A stretch of DNA of 64,000 nt from Desulfobulbaceae bacterium (GCA_011391865.1 JAABPV010000033.1:1-64000); one strand, 5' to 3'. Positions 25,054 to 33,601 are shown, counted from the stretch's first letter. Notes: generated by a model not told the origin, from the letters alone. Numbers and translations: made by a program.

Positions 25054-26988
25054 ATGGCCGTGACAGATTTCCTCCTACGCACTGTTGGTCTGAAGAAGCG
25101 CATCGCCTTGGGCTACATCGTCACCGGCTTGGTGGCGTTCATGATCGCCCTGCTTTCCTACGGTGCCTTCACCCGCTTGGCTGAGGACTTCCGCCAGATA
25201 GTCCACTTCAGCCGCCACTCCGCTGACAACATGGCCTTTGCCCGGCAGATGACCGAGATGCAGCGGCAGGCGCTGATCTATATCTACGAGGGACACAGCT
25301 CGGCAGGCACCCAGGTGGGTACCATCTACAAACAGATGATGGACAGCATCCTCAGCAGCCAAGATCTGGACCGAATTGGCGCAGGGGCAGTGGTCGAGCT
25401 GGCCCGTAGGCATCTGGAAGCCTACTACGAGGCTTTCCGTGAAGTCCAGCGGCAGCGGCAGCTTCAAGACCGCCTTGTCAGGAGCGAGTTCCGCGTCCAT
25501 GCCACGAGGGCGCAGCAGTTGATTGAAGAGCTGACCCGGCAGGAGGCGGCGCAGCCGGAAACCCCCGGCCTCAGGCCGCCTCTCCCGGAGAACTCTTTTC
25601 TCAGCTTCATTCCTGCCGCAGCACCGGCAGGGCAGGGCGGAGCGCGTCCCGCTTCGGAGCAGGGGTACACAGAAGCCGAGCGGATGCTGAACGGGGCCAA
25701 GATGCTTGCCTCGCTGCTGCAAATAGAGAAGAACGCCTACCGCTACTTTGACTCCTACGAGAGCAGCTTTATCCAAGCCGCGACAGCGAGCCTAGAGGAC
25801 ACGCGCGAGCGGCTCCAGACGTTCGACGGGCAGGACAAGGCGGCGGAGCTGAAGGAGGTGCTGGAGCGTTACGAGATCACCTTCCTTGAGGCTGTGCAGC
25901 GGACAAGGGGCTATCTTTACCTGATCAACGTGGTGATGTCGGCCCAGGCCTACGAGACGATCTACCAGTCGAACAAGCTCTCGGCCATGATGCTGCATGA
26001 GACGGGGCGCATTCAGCAGGAAGTGTTTGCGCACATCAGCTCACGCCAGCAGCTTTTGCTCTTCTCCACCGCCTTGCTGCTGCTCTTCATAGCCCTTTTC
26101 TCCTACCTCATCAGCCGAAGCATCACCCTGCCGCTCCGAAGGTTGACAGAGACCTTCAAGCTGCTTTCCTCTGGCTCGGCAGACGCAGAGATCCCGCCCT
26201 ACCTGCTCCAGGATGAACTGGGCGACCTCACTGGTTCGGCAGCCTCTTTCAAGGGTAAGAACATCGAGCTGCTGGCCAGCAAGAAGGAGCTTGAGCGCTC
26301 CAATGACGAGCTGGAGCAATTCGTCTATACCGTCTCGCACGATCTCAAGTCGCCGATAGTCACCAGCATGGGTTTCATCGGCATCATCCGCAAGCTGGCC
26401 GCTCAGGGCAAAGCCGAGCAGGCGATGGGGATGCTGGAGAAGGTGGTCAAGGCGAACGAGCGCATGAGTCAGCTGATCAATGACCTGTTGGAACTGAGCC
26501 GAGTCGGGCGGATCGACATGGACAAAAAGCTGGTGGATCTCAACGCGCTACTGGCGGACTTCGCCCGCAGCCAGGCAGAGCGCCTGAAGGCGGCCACGTT
26601 CACGCTGATCATCCAGCCAAACCTGCCTTCGCTCTTCGCCAACGAGAGTCGCATCCTCCAAGTCTTTGAGAATATCCTCTCCAACGCCCTCAAGTACGTG
26701 CGCAACGAGACCGAGGGCTGCCGCTTGGAGATCAACTCCTATGACGACGCGCAGCTGCACCACATTCTCTGTGCCGACAACGGCCCCGGCATCGCGGCGG
26801 AATACCGCGATAAAGTCTTCGGCCTCTTCTACCGGCTCAATGTCAACATCGAGGGCACGGGCATCGGTCTTGCCGTGGCGAAGAAGATCATGAAGTTCCA
26901 CAGCGGCGACATCAGCGCCGAGGCGAGGCCGGGCGGCGGTGCCGTCTTTCATCTCACCTTCCCAAGAGCGGAAGCAGGGCAGAGCTGA
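25054..26988 (+). CDS. Membrane sensor histidine kinase with HAMP domain, paired with the binding protein
   Basis: In this 644-residue kinase membrane helices at about 17-38 and 332-352 bracket a large periplasmic region of about 290 residues that is mostly helical. It includes a Pro/Gly-rich insert (about 165-200). A HAMP domain (about 353-405), a DHp helix with His429 in VYTVSHDLKSPIV and an HATPase domain (N-box ILSNALKY, G-box GTGIGLAVAKK) follow. The architecture suits docking of the neighbouring Tat-exported binding protein. The stop is followed by palindromic array C and then a receiver gene. Confidence 0.9.
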   Translation: MAVTDFLLRTVGLKKRIALGYIVTGLVAFMIALLSYGAFTRLAEDFRQIVHFSRHSADNMAFARQMTEMQRQALIYIYEGHSSAGTQVGTIYKQMMDSILSSQDLDRIGAGAVVELARRHLEAYYEAFREVQRQRQLQDRLVRSEFRVHATRAQQLIEELTRQEAAQPETPGLRPPLPENSFLSFIPAAAPAGQGGARPASEQGYTEAERMLNGAKMLASLLQIEKNAYRYFDSYESSFIQAATASLEDTRERLQTFDGQDKAAELKEVLERYEITFLEAVQRTRGYLYLINVVMSAQAYETIYQSNKLSAMMLHETGRIQQEVFAHISSRQQLLLFSTALLLLFIALFSYLISRSITLPLRRLTETFKLLSSGSADAEIPPYLLQDELGDLTGSAASFKGKNIELLASKKELERSNDELEQFVYTVSHDLKSPIVTSMGFIGIIRKLAAQGKAEQAMGMLEKVVKANERMSQLINDLLELSRVGRIDMDKKLVDLNALLADFARSQAERLKAATFTLIIQPNLPSLFANESRILQVFENILSNALKYVRNETEGCRLEINSYDDAQLHHILCADNGPGIAAEYRDKVFGLFYRLNVNIEGTGIGLAVAKKIMKFHSGDISAEARPGGGAVFHLTFPRAEAGQS

Positions 26989-27027
26989 ACGCCTGCTTTT
27001 CGGCAGGACACCCGTACAGAAGAACGG

Positions 27028-27098
27028 AAGGTACTCCCGTATCTAAGACAAAGATACTGGGGTATCCAAGAGGAAGGTACTCCGGTATCTTCCTCTTG
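27028..27098. repeat. Palindromic array C: three dyads with 23-bp period, last one a strong hairpin
   Basis: Core units GGTACTCCCGTATC (27030-27043), GATACTGGGGTATC (27053-27066) and GGTACTCCGGTATC (27076-27089) are centred at 27036.5, 27059.5 and 27082.5, again 23 bases apart. A degenerate fourth copy may lie at about 27006-27020. The last unit extends to a 13-bp stem (27068-27080 with 27085-27097, one G-T pair) closed by a TCCG loop, so it may terminate the kinase transcript. The array lies between the kinase and receiver genes. Confidence 0.85.
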
Positions 27099-27192
27099 CT
27101 TATTAGAAGAGGAGCTGCTGATCTGCCCAAGCGCGTTTGCGGAAGGCCGCTGCGATGCGCATTCATGAAACACCGGCTTGGAGAGGGCAAGC

Positions 27193-27648
27193 ATGGCTGA
27201 CGACGAGAAGAAACTGCTGCTGGTTGAGGACAGCGACGATCACGCGGAGCTGACAGAGTTCTACATCAACGACTGCCGCCCGGCACTGCGGGTGCGCCGC
27301 CTGCGCGACGGCGCGGAGGCGATGGCCTACATCGAGCAGGCCGAGCGGCTGGAACAGAGGCTGCCTTGGCTTGTCCTGCTGGATCTCAAGCTGCCGAAAT
27401 ACGACGGACACGAGATCCTTGCACGGATGAAGCGCAGCGGCAGATTGGCCAGTATCCCGGTGGTGATCTTCTCCACGTCCAACTCCGGCAAAGACATAGA
27501 GCAGGCCATGAGCAGCCATGCCAACAGCTACATTGTCAAGCCAATGGAAGCGGACAAGTACGGCGAGGTGATCAGCGAGATCCTTGAGTACTGGGAGCTG
27601 AACGAACACCACCATCTGCTCCGCGAGCCACGGGAAAGCCATGCCTGA
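27193..27648 (+). CDS. Single-domain response regulator (Rcp1-like)
   Basis: This 151-residue receiver has Asp64 in LVLLDLKLPK, VEDSDD as acidic pocket and Lys116 in YIVKPMEA. It has no output domain. It belongs to the same Rcp1-like type as the receiver at 5823-6287. The start ATG at 27193 has GGAGAGGG about 6 bases upstream. It overlaps the following hybrid kinase by 8 bases and follows the HAMP kinase, either of which may phosphorylate it. Confidence 0.9.
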   Translation: MADDEKKLLLVEDSDDHAELTEFYINDCRPALRVRRLRDGAEAMAYIEQAERLEQRLPWLVLLDLKLPKYDGHEILARMKRSGRLASIPVVIFSTSNSGKDIEQAMSSHANSYIVKPMEADKYGEVISEILEYWELNEHHHLLREPRESHA

Positions 27649-30253
27649 ACGCACGACGCTGAACATCCTCCTGATAGAGGACAACGACGACCACGCCGAC
27701 CTCTTTGCCGCCAACCTCGCCATGACGGCCTACGCCAACTCGCAGGTGGTGAGGCACGAGGCGCTTCGCCCCGGAGTCGCGGCGCTGGTCAATGGGTGCT
27801 TTGACCTGCTCTTCATTGATCTCTCGCTCCAAGACAGCGGCATTGCCGCGACCATGAACTGCTTGGCCGAGCTGGCCGCTTGGTGCCCGGTGATCGTCCT
27901 CACATCCTTGGATGACCGGCGCACCATCCTGGAGATCATCAAGAAAGGTGCCGATGATTGTCTGCCTAAGTCAGAGCTGAATGACATCCTCTTGGAGCGG
28001 GTTATCCACTTCAACCGCGACCGGTGGCGGCTGAAGCAGACACTGATGAAGAGCGAGGAGGCGTACAAGGATCTGTATCACAACTCACCCAACATGCTCG
28101 GCAGCATCGATGCCAAGACCCGACGGGTCATCAGCTGCAATCAGACCTTCGCGGACAAGCTGGGTTGGAGGATCGAGGACATACTTGGCCAAGAGGTTTA
28201 TGCCTTCTATCATCCCGACTGCCTCAGCCAGTACAACAAGGCCTTTGAAGAGTTTCTCATCACCGGGATCATCAGGAATGCGGAGCTGCAACTCCGGCGG
28301 AGGAACGGCAAGGCTATTGACGTGCTGCTCAACGTCTCAGCAGCGAGGGACGAGAAAGGAGACATCGTGTCCACCCGCTCGACTTGGATTGATGTCAGCG
28401 AGCGGAAAGCGGCGGACAGAAAGCTGAAGGAGATGCAGCGCTTCAACCGGCTGATTATCGAGACCATCCCTGACCTGCTCTGGCTGAAGGACGTGAGCGG
28501 CACGTATCTGGCCTGCAATCCCCGCCTCGAGCAATGCCTCGGCGCCCCGGAGGCGGAGATTGTCGGCAAAACAGATTACGACTTCATGCTCAAGGAACAT
28601 GCCGATGCCTGCCAAGAAGGCGATCTGAAGGTGATCAGCACCGGCGCGACGCAGATGCGTGAGGAGTGGGTGACGTTCGCGTCAGACGGGAGGGAGCTGC
28701 TGCTGGAAGTGGTCAAGGTGCCGCTCTTTGACGAGGAAGGCCGGGTGGAGGCAGTGATGGGCATCGGCCACGACATCACCGAGCGGAACGAGGTGATCCT
28801 GAAGACAGAAGCGGCCAACCGCGCCAAGTCGGTCTTCCTCTCCAACATGAGTCACGAGCTGCGCACTCCGCTCAATGCCATCCTCGGCTACACCCAGATC
28901 TTCCTCGGCGATGAGACGCTGACTCCCAGGCAGCGAAGCGGCATCAGCACCATTCACCAAGCGGGCGAGCACCTGCTGCTGCTGATCAATGACATCCTCG
29001 ACATCTCCCGCATTGAGTCAGGCAGGCTGGAGCTGATCGAGACTGAATTCTGCCTCGCGCCCTTCCTCAAAGGCATCCGGGAGATCATCCAGCTGCGCGC
29101 GAAGGACAAGGGGCTTGATTTCCGGGATGAAGCGGCAGGCCTGCCAGCGGTGATCATCGCTGATGAACTGCGTTTGCGGCAGGTGCTTCTCAACCTGCTC
29201 TCCAATGCGATAAAGTTTACCAGTACAGGCTGGTGCGCCCTACAGGTGCGGGCGGAATCTGCCGGACAAGGCAAGGCGAGACTGGACATCGCGGTGGAGG
29301 ACAGCGGCGCAGGCATCTCCGCTGAAGACCAGCAGTTAGTCTTTGAGCCGTTCCTTCAGGTCGGCGAGCGGCTCCAGCACCGCGAAGGCACCGGCCTCGG
29401 CTTGGCCATCAGCCGGGAGCTGGTGCGGCTGATGGGCGGCGAGCTGCGGCTTGTCAGCCCGGTCACGGACAGGCCGGAGGGCCGGGCCGGAGGGCCGGGC
29501 AGCCGCTTCTCCTTCAGCATCGAGGTGCCGGTCTCGGATCATCGGGCGGTTATTGAACACAAGCAGCGCAAGGTCAGCGGCTACGTCTGCCTGCGCCCGG
29601 TCAAGGAGAAGGAGCCGCGCCGGGTGCTGGTGGTGGACGACAAGCTCTCCAACAGGGCCGTGCTGCGCGACACTCTGGAGCCGCTGGGCTTCGCGGTGCA
29701 GGAAGCGGCGGATGGCATCGAGGTGGCAGCTGCCTGTGAACGGCTCCAGCCTGACATCATTCTTATGGACTTGCGGATGCCGAAGATGGATGGCTTCGCG
29801 GCGGCGGCACTGCTCCACAAGCACCCGGACTTCAGTAAAATTCCGGTGGTTGCCGTCACTGCTTCCATAGCCGAGGGCGACATCTTCCGTCAGCGCTGCC
29901 TTGACAACGGCTTCCGCGACTACATCCATAAACCTTTCTCCGCAGGCGAGCTGCTGGAGATCATGGCCGCTCAACTGGACATTGAGCTGCTCTACAGCGA
30001 TCCTGCGGCAGAGGCGGCGCAGGAGACAGAGCTGATCCTGCCGCCGCATCACCTGCTCAAGGAGCTGGCTTGGCTGGTTGAAGTAGGGGAAATTCAGGGC
30101 ATCACGGAAAAGGCGGCGGAGATCGCCGAAATGGAGGACGGGAAATACCGAACCTTTGCCCGGCGAGTACAGGAACTGGCTGATGACTTCCAGTTCTCCG
30201 CCCTGCAGGAGCTGACCGCCGCACAGAACAAGGAGCCGCAATGCAAACAGTGA
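27641..30253 (+). CDS. Receiver-PAS-PAS-hybrid histidine kinase
   Basis: This 870-residue soluble protein has, in order, a receiver (about 8-125, Asp60 in LLFIDLSLQ, Lys110 in LPKSE), PAS (about 130-255), PAS (about 265-385), DHp with His405 in SNMSHELRTPLN, HATPase (about 500-630, GTGLGLAIS) and a second receiver (about 660-780, Asp710 in IILMDLRMPKMDG). The C-terminal 80 residues are helical and resemble the tail of similar hybrids, but show no HPt histidine. The first receiver could accept phosphate from the preceding kinase, placing this enzyme as a second tier. It overlaps both neighbouring genes by 8-13 bases. Confidence 0.9.
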   Translation: MPERTTLNILLIEDNDDHADLFAANLAMTAYANSQVVRHEALRPGVAALVNGCFDLLFIDLSLQDSGIAATMNCLAELAAWCPVIVLTSLDDRRTILEIIKKGADDCLPKSELNDILLERVIHFNRDRWRLKQTLMKSEEAYKDLYHNSPNMLGSIDAKTRRVISCNQTFADKLGWRIEDILGQEVYAFYHPDCLSQYNKAFEEFLITGIIRNAELQLRRRNGKAIDVLLNVSAARDEKGDIVSTRSTWIDVSERKAADRKLKEMQRFNRLIIETIPDLLWLKDVSGTYLACNPRLEQCLGAPEAEIVGKTDYDFMLKEHADACQEGDLKVISTGATQMREEWVTFASDGRELLLEVVKVPLFDEEGRVEAVMGIGHDITERNEVILKTEAANRAKSVFLSNMSHELRTPLNAILGYTQIFLGDETLTPRQRSGISTIHQAGEHLLLLINDILDISRIESGRLELIETEFCLAPFLKGIREIIQLRAKDKGLDFRDEAAGLPAVIIADELRLRQVLLNLLSNAIKFTSTGWCALQVRAESAGQGKARLDIAVEDSGAGISAEDQQLVFEPFLQVGERLQHREGTGLGLAISRELVRLMGGELRLVSPVTDRPEGRAGGPGSRFSFSIEVPVSDHRAVIEHKQRKVSGYVCLRPVKEKEPRRVLVVDDKLSNRAVLRDTLEPLGFAVQEAADGIEVAAACERLQPDIILMDLRMPKMDGFAAAALLHKHPDFSKIPVVAVTASIAEGDIFRQRCLDNGFRDYIHKPFSAGELLEIMAAQLDIELLYSDPAAEAAQETELILPPHHLLKELAWLVEVGEIQGITEKAAEIAEMEDGKYRTFARRVQELADDFQFSALQELTAAQNKEPQCKQ

Positions 30254-30900
30254 AAGACTCTATCTTGGTTGTTGACGACCAGCCGACTAATCTGAAGGTG
30301 CTGCTCTCTTTTCTTCAGGCGCACAATTTTCAGATATATATTGCTGACAGCGGCCTGCGCGCCTTGAGCATCCTGAGCAAAATCTGCCCGGATTTAGTGC
30401 TGCTGGATGTGATGATGCCGGACTTGGACGGCTTCGAGACCTGCCGCCGCATCAAGGCTGATGAGCGGCTGAACGGTGTTCCTGTCATTTTCATGACTGC
30501 CTTGGACAGCGTTGATGACAAAGTGACAGGCTTTGCCGCAGGTGGGGTGGATTACATCACCAAGCCCTTCCAGCAGGTGGAGGTGCTGGCGCGGATCAAG
30601 ACCCATATCGCCCTGAGAAAACGTGAGATGGAGCTGGAGCAGGCACTGACTGAAATCAAAACCCTGAGCGGCATTCTGCCTATTTGCGCCTGCTGCAAGC
30701 AGATCCGCGACGACCAAGGTTACTGGCAGCAGGTGGAGGACTACATCAGCAGGCATTCCGGCGCGCTGTTCAGCCACGGCCTCTGCCCGGACTGCTACAA
30801 GAAGGAGATGGACAGCTTTCTGGAGCTGACAGGACAGAAGAGCAAGGCCTTGGAGGATGAGGCCAGAGAGGAGACCGGCGGGTCGCCGGAGCAGGTCTGA
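30241..30900 (+). CDS. Response regulator with C-terminal zinc-finger-like domain
   Basis: This 219-residue protein has a receiver (about 6-122; Asp56 in LVLLDVMMPDLDG, Lys108 in ITKPFQ). A helix and a small Cys domain follow (about 140-190): ILPICACCKQIRDDQGYW, then SHGLCPDCYKK, giving a likely zinc site from Cys149, Cys152, Cys182 and Cys185. This short tail is common on receivers in signalling-rich bacteria, and its partner is not known. The start overlaps the hybrid kinase 3' end by 13 bases, so it closes this operon. It faces the minus-strand gene at 30902 with a 1-base gap. Confidence 0.9.
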   Translation: MQTVKDSILVVDDQPTNLKVLLSFLQAHNFQIYIADSGLRALSILSKICPDLVLLDVMMPDLDGFETCRRIKADERLNGVPVIFMTALDSVDDKVTGFAAGGVDYITKPFQQVEVLARIKTHIALRKREMELEQALTEIKTLSGILPICACCKQIRDDQGYWQQVEDYISRHSGALFSHGLCPDCYKKEMDSFLELTGQKSKALEDEAREETGGSPEQV

Positions 30901-30901
30901 G

Positions 30902-31642
30902 TCAGTCTTCTTCTGACGGCTGGAGGGCTTTGCCCTCGTCCAATTTGGCCACGGCCTGCATCAGCACGTCGCGCAGCGGCACCGGCTTGGCAGGTGCCGC
31001 AATCCCGGAAGCGGCCCGGCAGGTGCGGATGGCTGGATTGGCCCAGGAAAGCATTTCGGTCACCGCCTCGACCCCCCGCTTCTGCGCCGCCTCAGCCTCG
31101 ATCATGTTGCCTTTGCGGATGCGGATGATGCCCCGCTGCTTGCCGCCCGCGTTGGCCACCACCACATCGGTGGAATGATTGCCCATGCCGATGAGCTGGA
31201 GCAGGTCGGCGAGATGGATGGACTCCAAGAACGAGCTGCCTGAATCCTTGGCGAAAATGCGGGTCAGAAGACGAAGCAGATCTTCGATGCGGAAAGGATG
31301 GGCGATGACCGCCGCCGCGCCGCTGTGGTAGGCCGAGCGCTTCAGCTCCTCGGTCAGCTCGTCGGTGTAGAGCACCATGTGGGTGTCGGCGTGCCAGCGG
31401 CGGACATGCAGCAGCAGCTCAATGCCGCTTTCGCCGGAGAGCTGAACATTGGCCAGCACTGCATGAACGGTGAACCGGCTCAGAATTTCGCGGGCTTTGG
31501 CGATGCTGGAGGCAAAAGCGACCTGATAGGCTCCGCCGTAAGGCTGGAACGCTTCCCTCAGCTCCTGCATGAAATTCTTGTCCCGGTCAACGATCAGTAT
31601 ATTTTTGCGGTTCATGACAGGCGGTGCGCCCTCCTTGCTCAT
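30902..31642 (-). CDS. Degenerate receiver-DUF4388 protein
   Basis: This 246-residue protein starts with a receiver-like domain (about 12-130) that has lost its phospho-acceptor: the position is Asn65 in AVLANVQLSG, and the conserved Lys is replaced by His115 in IAHPF. It is probably a pseudo-receiver. The C-terminal part (about 135-235; SFLESIHLADLLQLIGMG and GIIRIRKGNMIEAEA) matches DUF4388, a domain often attached to signalling proteins. The start overlaps the stop of the upstream metallo-hydrolase-fold gene by 4 bases, suggesting that the two act together. An alternative ATG lies at 31615. Confidence 0.82.
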   Translation of the reverse strand: MSKEGAPPVMNRKNILIVDRDKNFMQELREAFQPYGGAYQVAFASSIAKAREILSRFTVHAVLANVQLSGESGIELLLHVRRWHADTHMVLYTDELTEELKRSAYHSGAAAVIAHPFRIEDLLRLLTRIFAKDSGSSFLESIHLADLLQLIGMGNHSTDVVVANAGGKQRGIIRIRKGNMIEAEAAQKRGVEAVTEMLSWANPAIRTCRAASGIAAPAKPVPLRDVLMQAVAKLDEGKALQPSEED

Positions 31643-32733
31643 TCAAAGTAATCCGGCAGCTCCTGCTCTCCGCCGGGCTGAGGCAGAATGTCGCCGACAG
31701 GAATATTTCGTCCGATCAGCGTTTTGAGGGCGACCAAATTGACTAATCCCTCCAAGCCCGCGCCGCCGTGCTGACGGAGATGGGCGAGCAGGCTTTTGAC
31801 AGCGACCGGGGGATCGACTTTAAAGCCGGTTACTTTTCTGCCGGCAAAATTCATGATGCTGGTGAAGGATTTGTCCCGGTTGAGGGAGGCGATGCCCTTG
31901 GCCAGCGCGTCGGCGGAGTCCTCCCGCTCCAGCTCGTCGAGAATTTCATTGACCGCGCCGAGATAATTTTCCACCGTCTCTCCGGCGATGAGCAGATCCA
32001 ACCCCACGTCCAATTTGTACATCCGATCAAGGAAATCTTTGATCAGATCGCCCTGAATGATGGAGCCGTGCTGCGGGGCGATCATCTCCGGCGGCGGATC
32101 AATATTGCGGATGCGCGAAACCGCCAGCCGGAGCGCGTCCCGCGAAGGCATGTAAAGCTGGTGGAAGGTCTTTATGCCCTCCCAAGAAGCCTCAGTAGCA
32201 TAGAGATCCGGGGTGTAGGACAGCCCGCCGAAGAGGTCGCCGGAAAAGAGAATGCGGCTGCGCTCATCATAATACATCATCGCCCCACGAAAATGACAGA
32301 AGGGCGAGGGCACAAAAATCAGGCGGCAGCCACCGGGCATGGTGGCGCGGTGGTTGCGGTAGCTTTCCACTGCCTTGAAACGGCTGGCCTTGAGGCCGAA
32401 AAAGTGGATCAGCCGCCACGTGTCTTCTGAGGCCACCACCATGCACTGCGGGTTGAGCCTCTGGATATAGGCCGAATTGGGGGCCACGTCAGGATCTTGG
32501 TGATTGATCAGGATGCCGTTGACCTTTTCCAGCCCGCCGATGATGGGCACGAGTGCCTTCTGCAGGCAGGTGAGCAGCTCCGGCGGGCCGGGATCAATGA
32601 TGATGTTGGCCACTCCGGGCGCATGAGGATAACAGAGGAGGTAGATGTTGACCTCCAGCAGGGCATCCGAGCGGTTGGCCAGCCACCAGACGTTGTCACG
32701 CAGTTCAACAGGCTTCATCGTCTTCTCTTCCAT
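31639..32733 (-). CDS. ODP-type (oxygen-binding diiron) metallo-beta-lactamase-fold protein
   Basis: This 364-residue protein has the diiron lactamase-like fold seen in flavodiiron proteins and ODP sensors. The metal motif is ILINHQDPDVAPN (His78, Asp80, Asp82), followed by FCHFRG, LFSGDLFGG and APQHGSII. No flavodoxin domain follows. Instead a helical C-terminal region (about 265-364) is present. Stand-alone ODPs bind O2 and can serve as oxygen or peroxide sensors near chemotaxis or signalling genes. Coupling to the pseudo-receiver gene by an ATGA overlap supports a sensor role here. The ATG at 32718 is an alternative start. Confidence 0.82.
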   Translation of the reverse strand: MEEKTMKPVELRDNVWWLANRSDALLEVNIYLLCYPHAPGVANIIIDPGPPELLTCLQKALVPIIGGLEKVNGILINHQDPDVAPNSAYIQRLNPQCMVVASEDTWRLIHFFGLKASRFKAVESYRNHRATMPGGCRLIFVPSPFCHFRGAMMYYDERSRILFSGDLFGGLSYTPDLYATEASWEGIKTFHQLYMPSRDALRLAVSRIRNIDPPPEMIAPQHGSIIQGDLIKDFLDRMYKLDVGLDLLIAGETVENYLGAVNEILDELEREDSADALAKGIASLNRDKSFTSIMNFAGRKVTGFKVDPPVAVKSLLAHLRQHGGAGLEGLVNLVALKTLIGRNIPVGDILPQPGGEQELPDYFE

Positions 32734-32785
32734 AATCAGCGGGATGTTAGGGATTGTTCAGCTTCGGCGCGCAGTTCCTTGTTGT

Positions 32786-32814
32786 ATCTTATCGCATCTG
32801 AGAAGCATTCTCAA
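32786..32814 (-). promoter_or_regulatory. Promoter with dyad for the ODP-DUF4388 pair
   Basis: On the minus strand TTGAGA (32814-32809) and TAAGAT (32791-32786) are 17 bases apart, with a start expected about 45 bases before the ODP gene. A dyad TGAGAA-GCA-TTCTCA (32799-32813) overlaps the -35 box and could be an operator. Between here and 33003 I see only AT-rich non-coding sequence. Confidence 0.45.
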
Positions 32815-33003
32815 CTGATGCTCATCAACTCCGCAGTTTCTCCTCATGCTGCTGGCCGCGCCTATGTTCCCGCGCCTTTTTCCTTTTTCCGCAGGAGAAA
32901 AGAAAACAATCTGATTTTGCTAAATAATACTTCATGCCAGCAGGAAAATGAAGAGAAAAATCCGGCGGCGGCGGCAATGAGCCGCTTTCCTGCGGAAGAG
33001 CGG

Positions 33004-33034
33004 CCGGGCAATGTCGGCTGTTGACATTGCCCGG
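33004..33034. promoter_or_regulatory. 12-bp inverted repeat over the DUF3015 promoter, operator candidate
   Basis: CCGGGCAATGTC (33004-33015) and GACATTGCCCGG (33023-33034) are perfect reverse complements with a 7-base spacer. The right arm contains the TTGACA -35 box of the adjacent promoter. The flanking genes are divergent, so no terminator is expected here, and an operator is the simpler reading. Confidence 0.6.
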
Positions 33035-33049
33035 TCTCCTGAGTAATCT
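33021..33049 (+). promoter_or_regulatory. Sigma-70-type promoter for the DUF3015 gene
   Basis: A perfect TTGACA (33021-33026), a 17-base spacer and TAATCT (33044-33049) predict a start near 33056, with a leader of about 50 bases ending in AAGGAG before the ATG at 33106. The same TAATCT box serves the leuB promoter candidate at 43375-43403. Confidence 0.7.
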
Positions 33050-33105
33050 TTACTGTGAGGCTTTTTCAGTTCCTTATCAATCTTCAGCAGCACAAGGAGA
33101 GAAGC

Positions 33106-33591
33106 ATGCTCAAAAAAAACATGAGAACCGTCACGCTTGTTTTTGCCGCATCATTGGCACTGGCCCAGACCGCCGCCGCCAGAGAATTCGCTGAAATTTA
33201 CACCGACTGCGGCTTGGGCGCGCTGATCGCTCCGCGCACTCCGGCGGTCGCGGCAGTGACCAACGTCACCTTTGATCTTGGCACCACGGCCATCATCTCC
33301 AACGTTTCCTCGCCGGAGACCTGCCAAGGCGGTAAGGCTCTGGCAGCGGCCTTCATCAACAACGCCTACGAACCGCTGGAGGCCGATCTGGCGCGCGGGC
33401 AGGGCAACTACTTAAAGTCGCTGACCACGCTGGCCGGTGTGCGTGAGGAAGGCAAGGCCGCCTTCGTCCAAGGGCTGCGCAGCGATTTCGCTGCAACTGT
33501 GGCCGCTGACGGCTATGCGGACCGCAGCCGCTTTGAAAAGGCTGAGCATTTATACAATCTGGTCTTCCGCCAGGCGGAGAGCCGGAGCTGA
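33106..33591 (+). CDS. Periplasmic DUF3015 family protein
   Basis: This 161-residue protein has a Sec signal peptide (positively charged start, hydrophobic VTLVFAASLALA, cleavage after TAAA). The mature sequence matches DUF3015: YTDCGLGALI, NVTFDLGTTAIISNVSSPETC and AFINNAYEPLEADLARGQG. Two Cys could form a disulfide. The function of the family is unknown, though members are widespread in proteobacteria. The ATG at 33106 has AAGGAG upstream, and earlier in-frame codons lack a ribosome site. A strong hairpin follows the stop. Confidence 0.85.
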   Translation: MLKKNMRTVTLVFAASLALAQTAAAREFAEIYTDCGLGALIAPRTPAVAAVTNVTFDLGTTAIISNVSSPETCQGGKALAAAFINNAYEPLEADLARGQGNYLKSLTTLAGVREEGKAAFVQGLRSDFAATVAADGYADRSRFEKAEHLYNLVFRQAESRS

Positions 33592-33601
33592 GAAGCGCAC
33601 T

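Noticed and set aside
30094-30324. HPt domain at the C-terminus of the 870-residue hybrid kinase
   Set aside because: The helical tail has no conserved HPt histidine motif, so I did not call a phosphotransfer domain.
33004-33034. Terminator reading of the 12-bp dyad
   Set aside because: The flanking genes diverge, no T-run follows, and the dyad overlaps a -35 box, so an operator is more likely.
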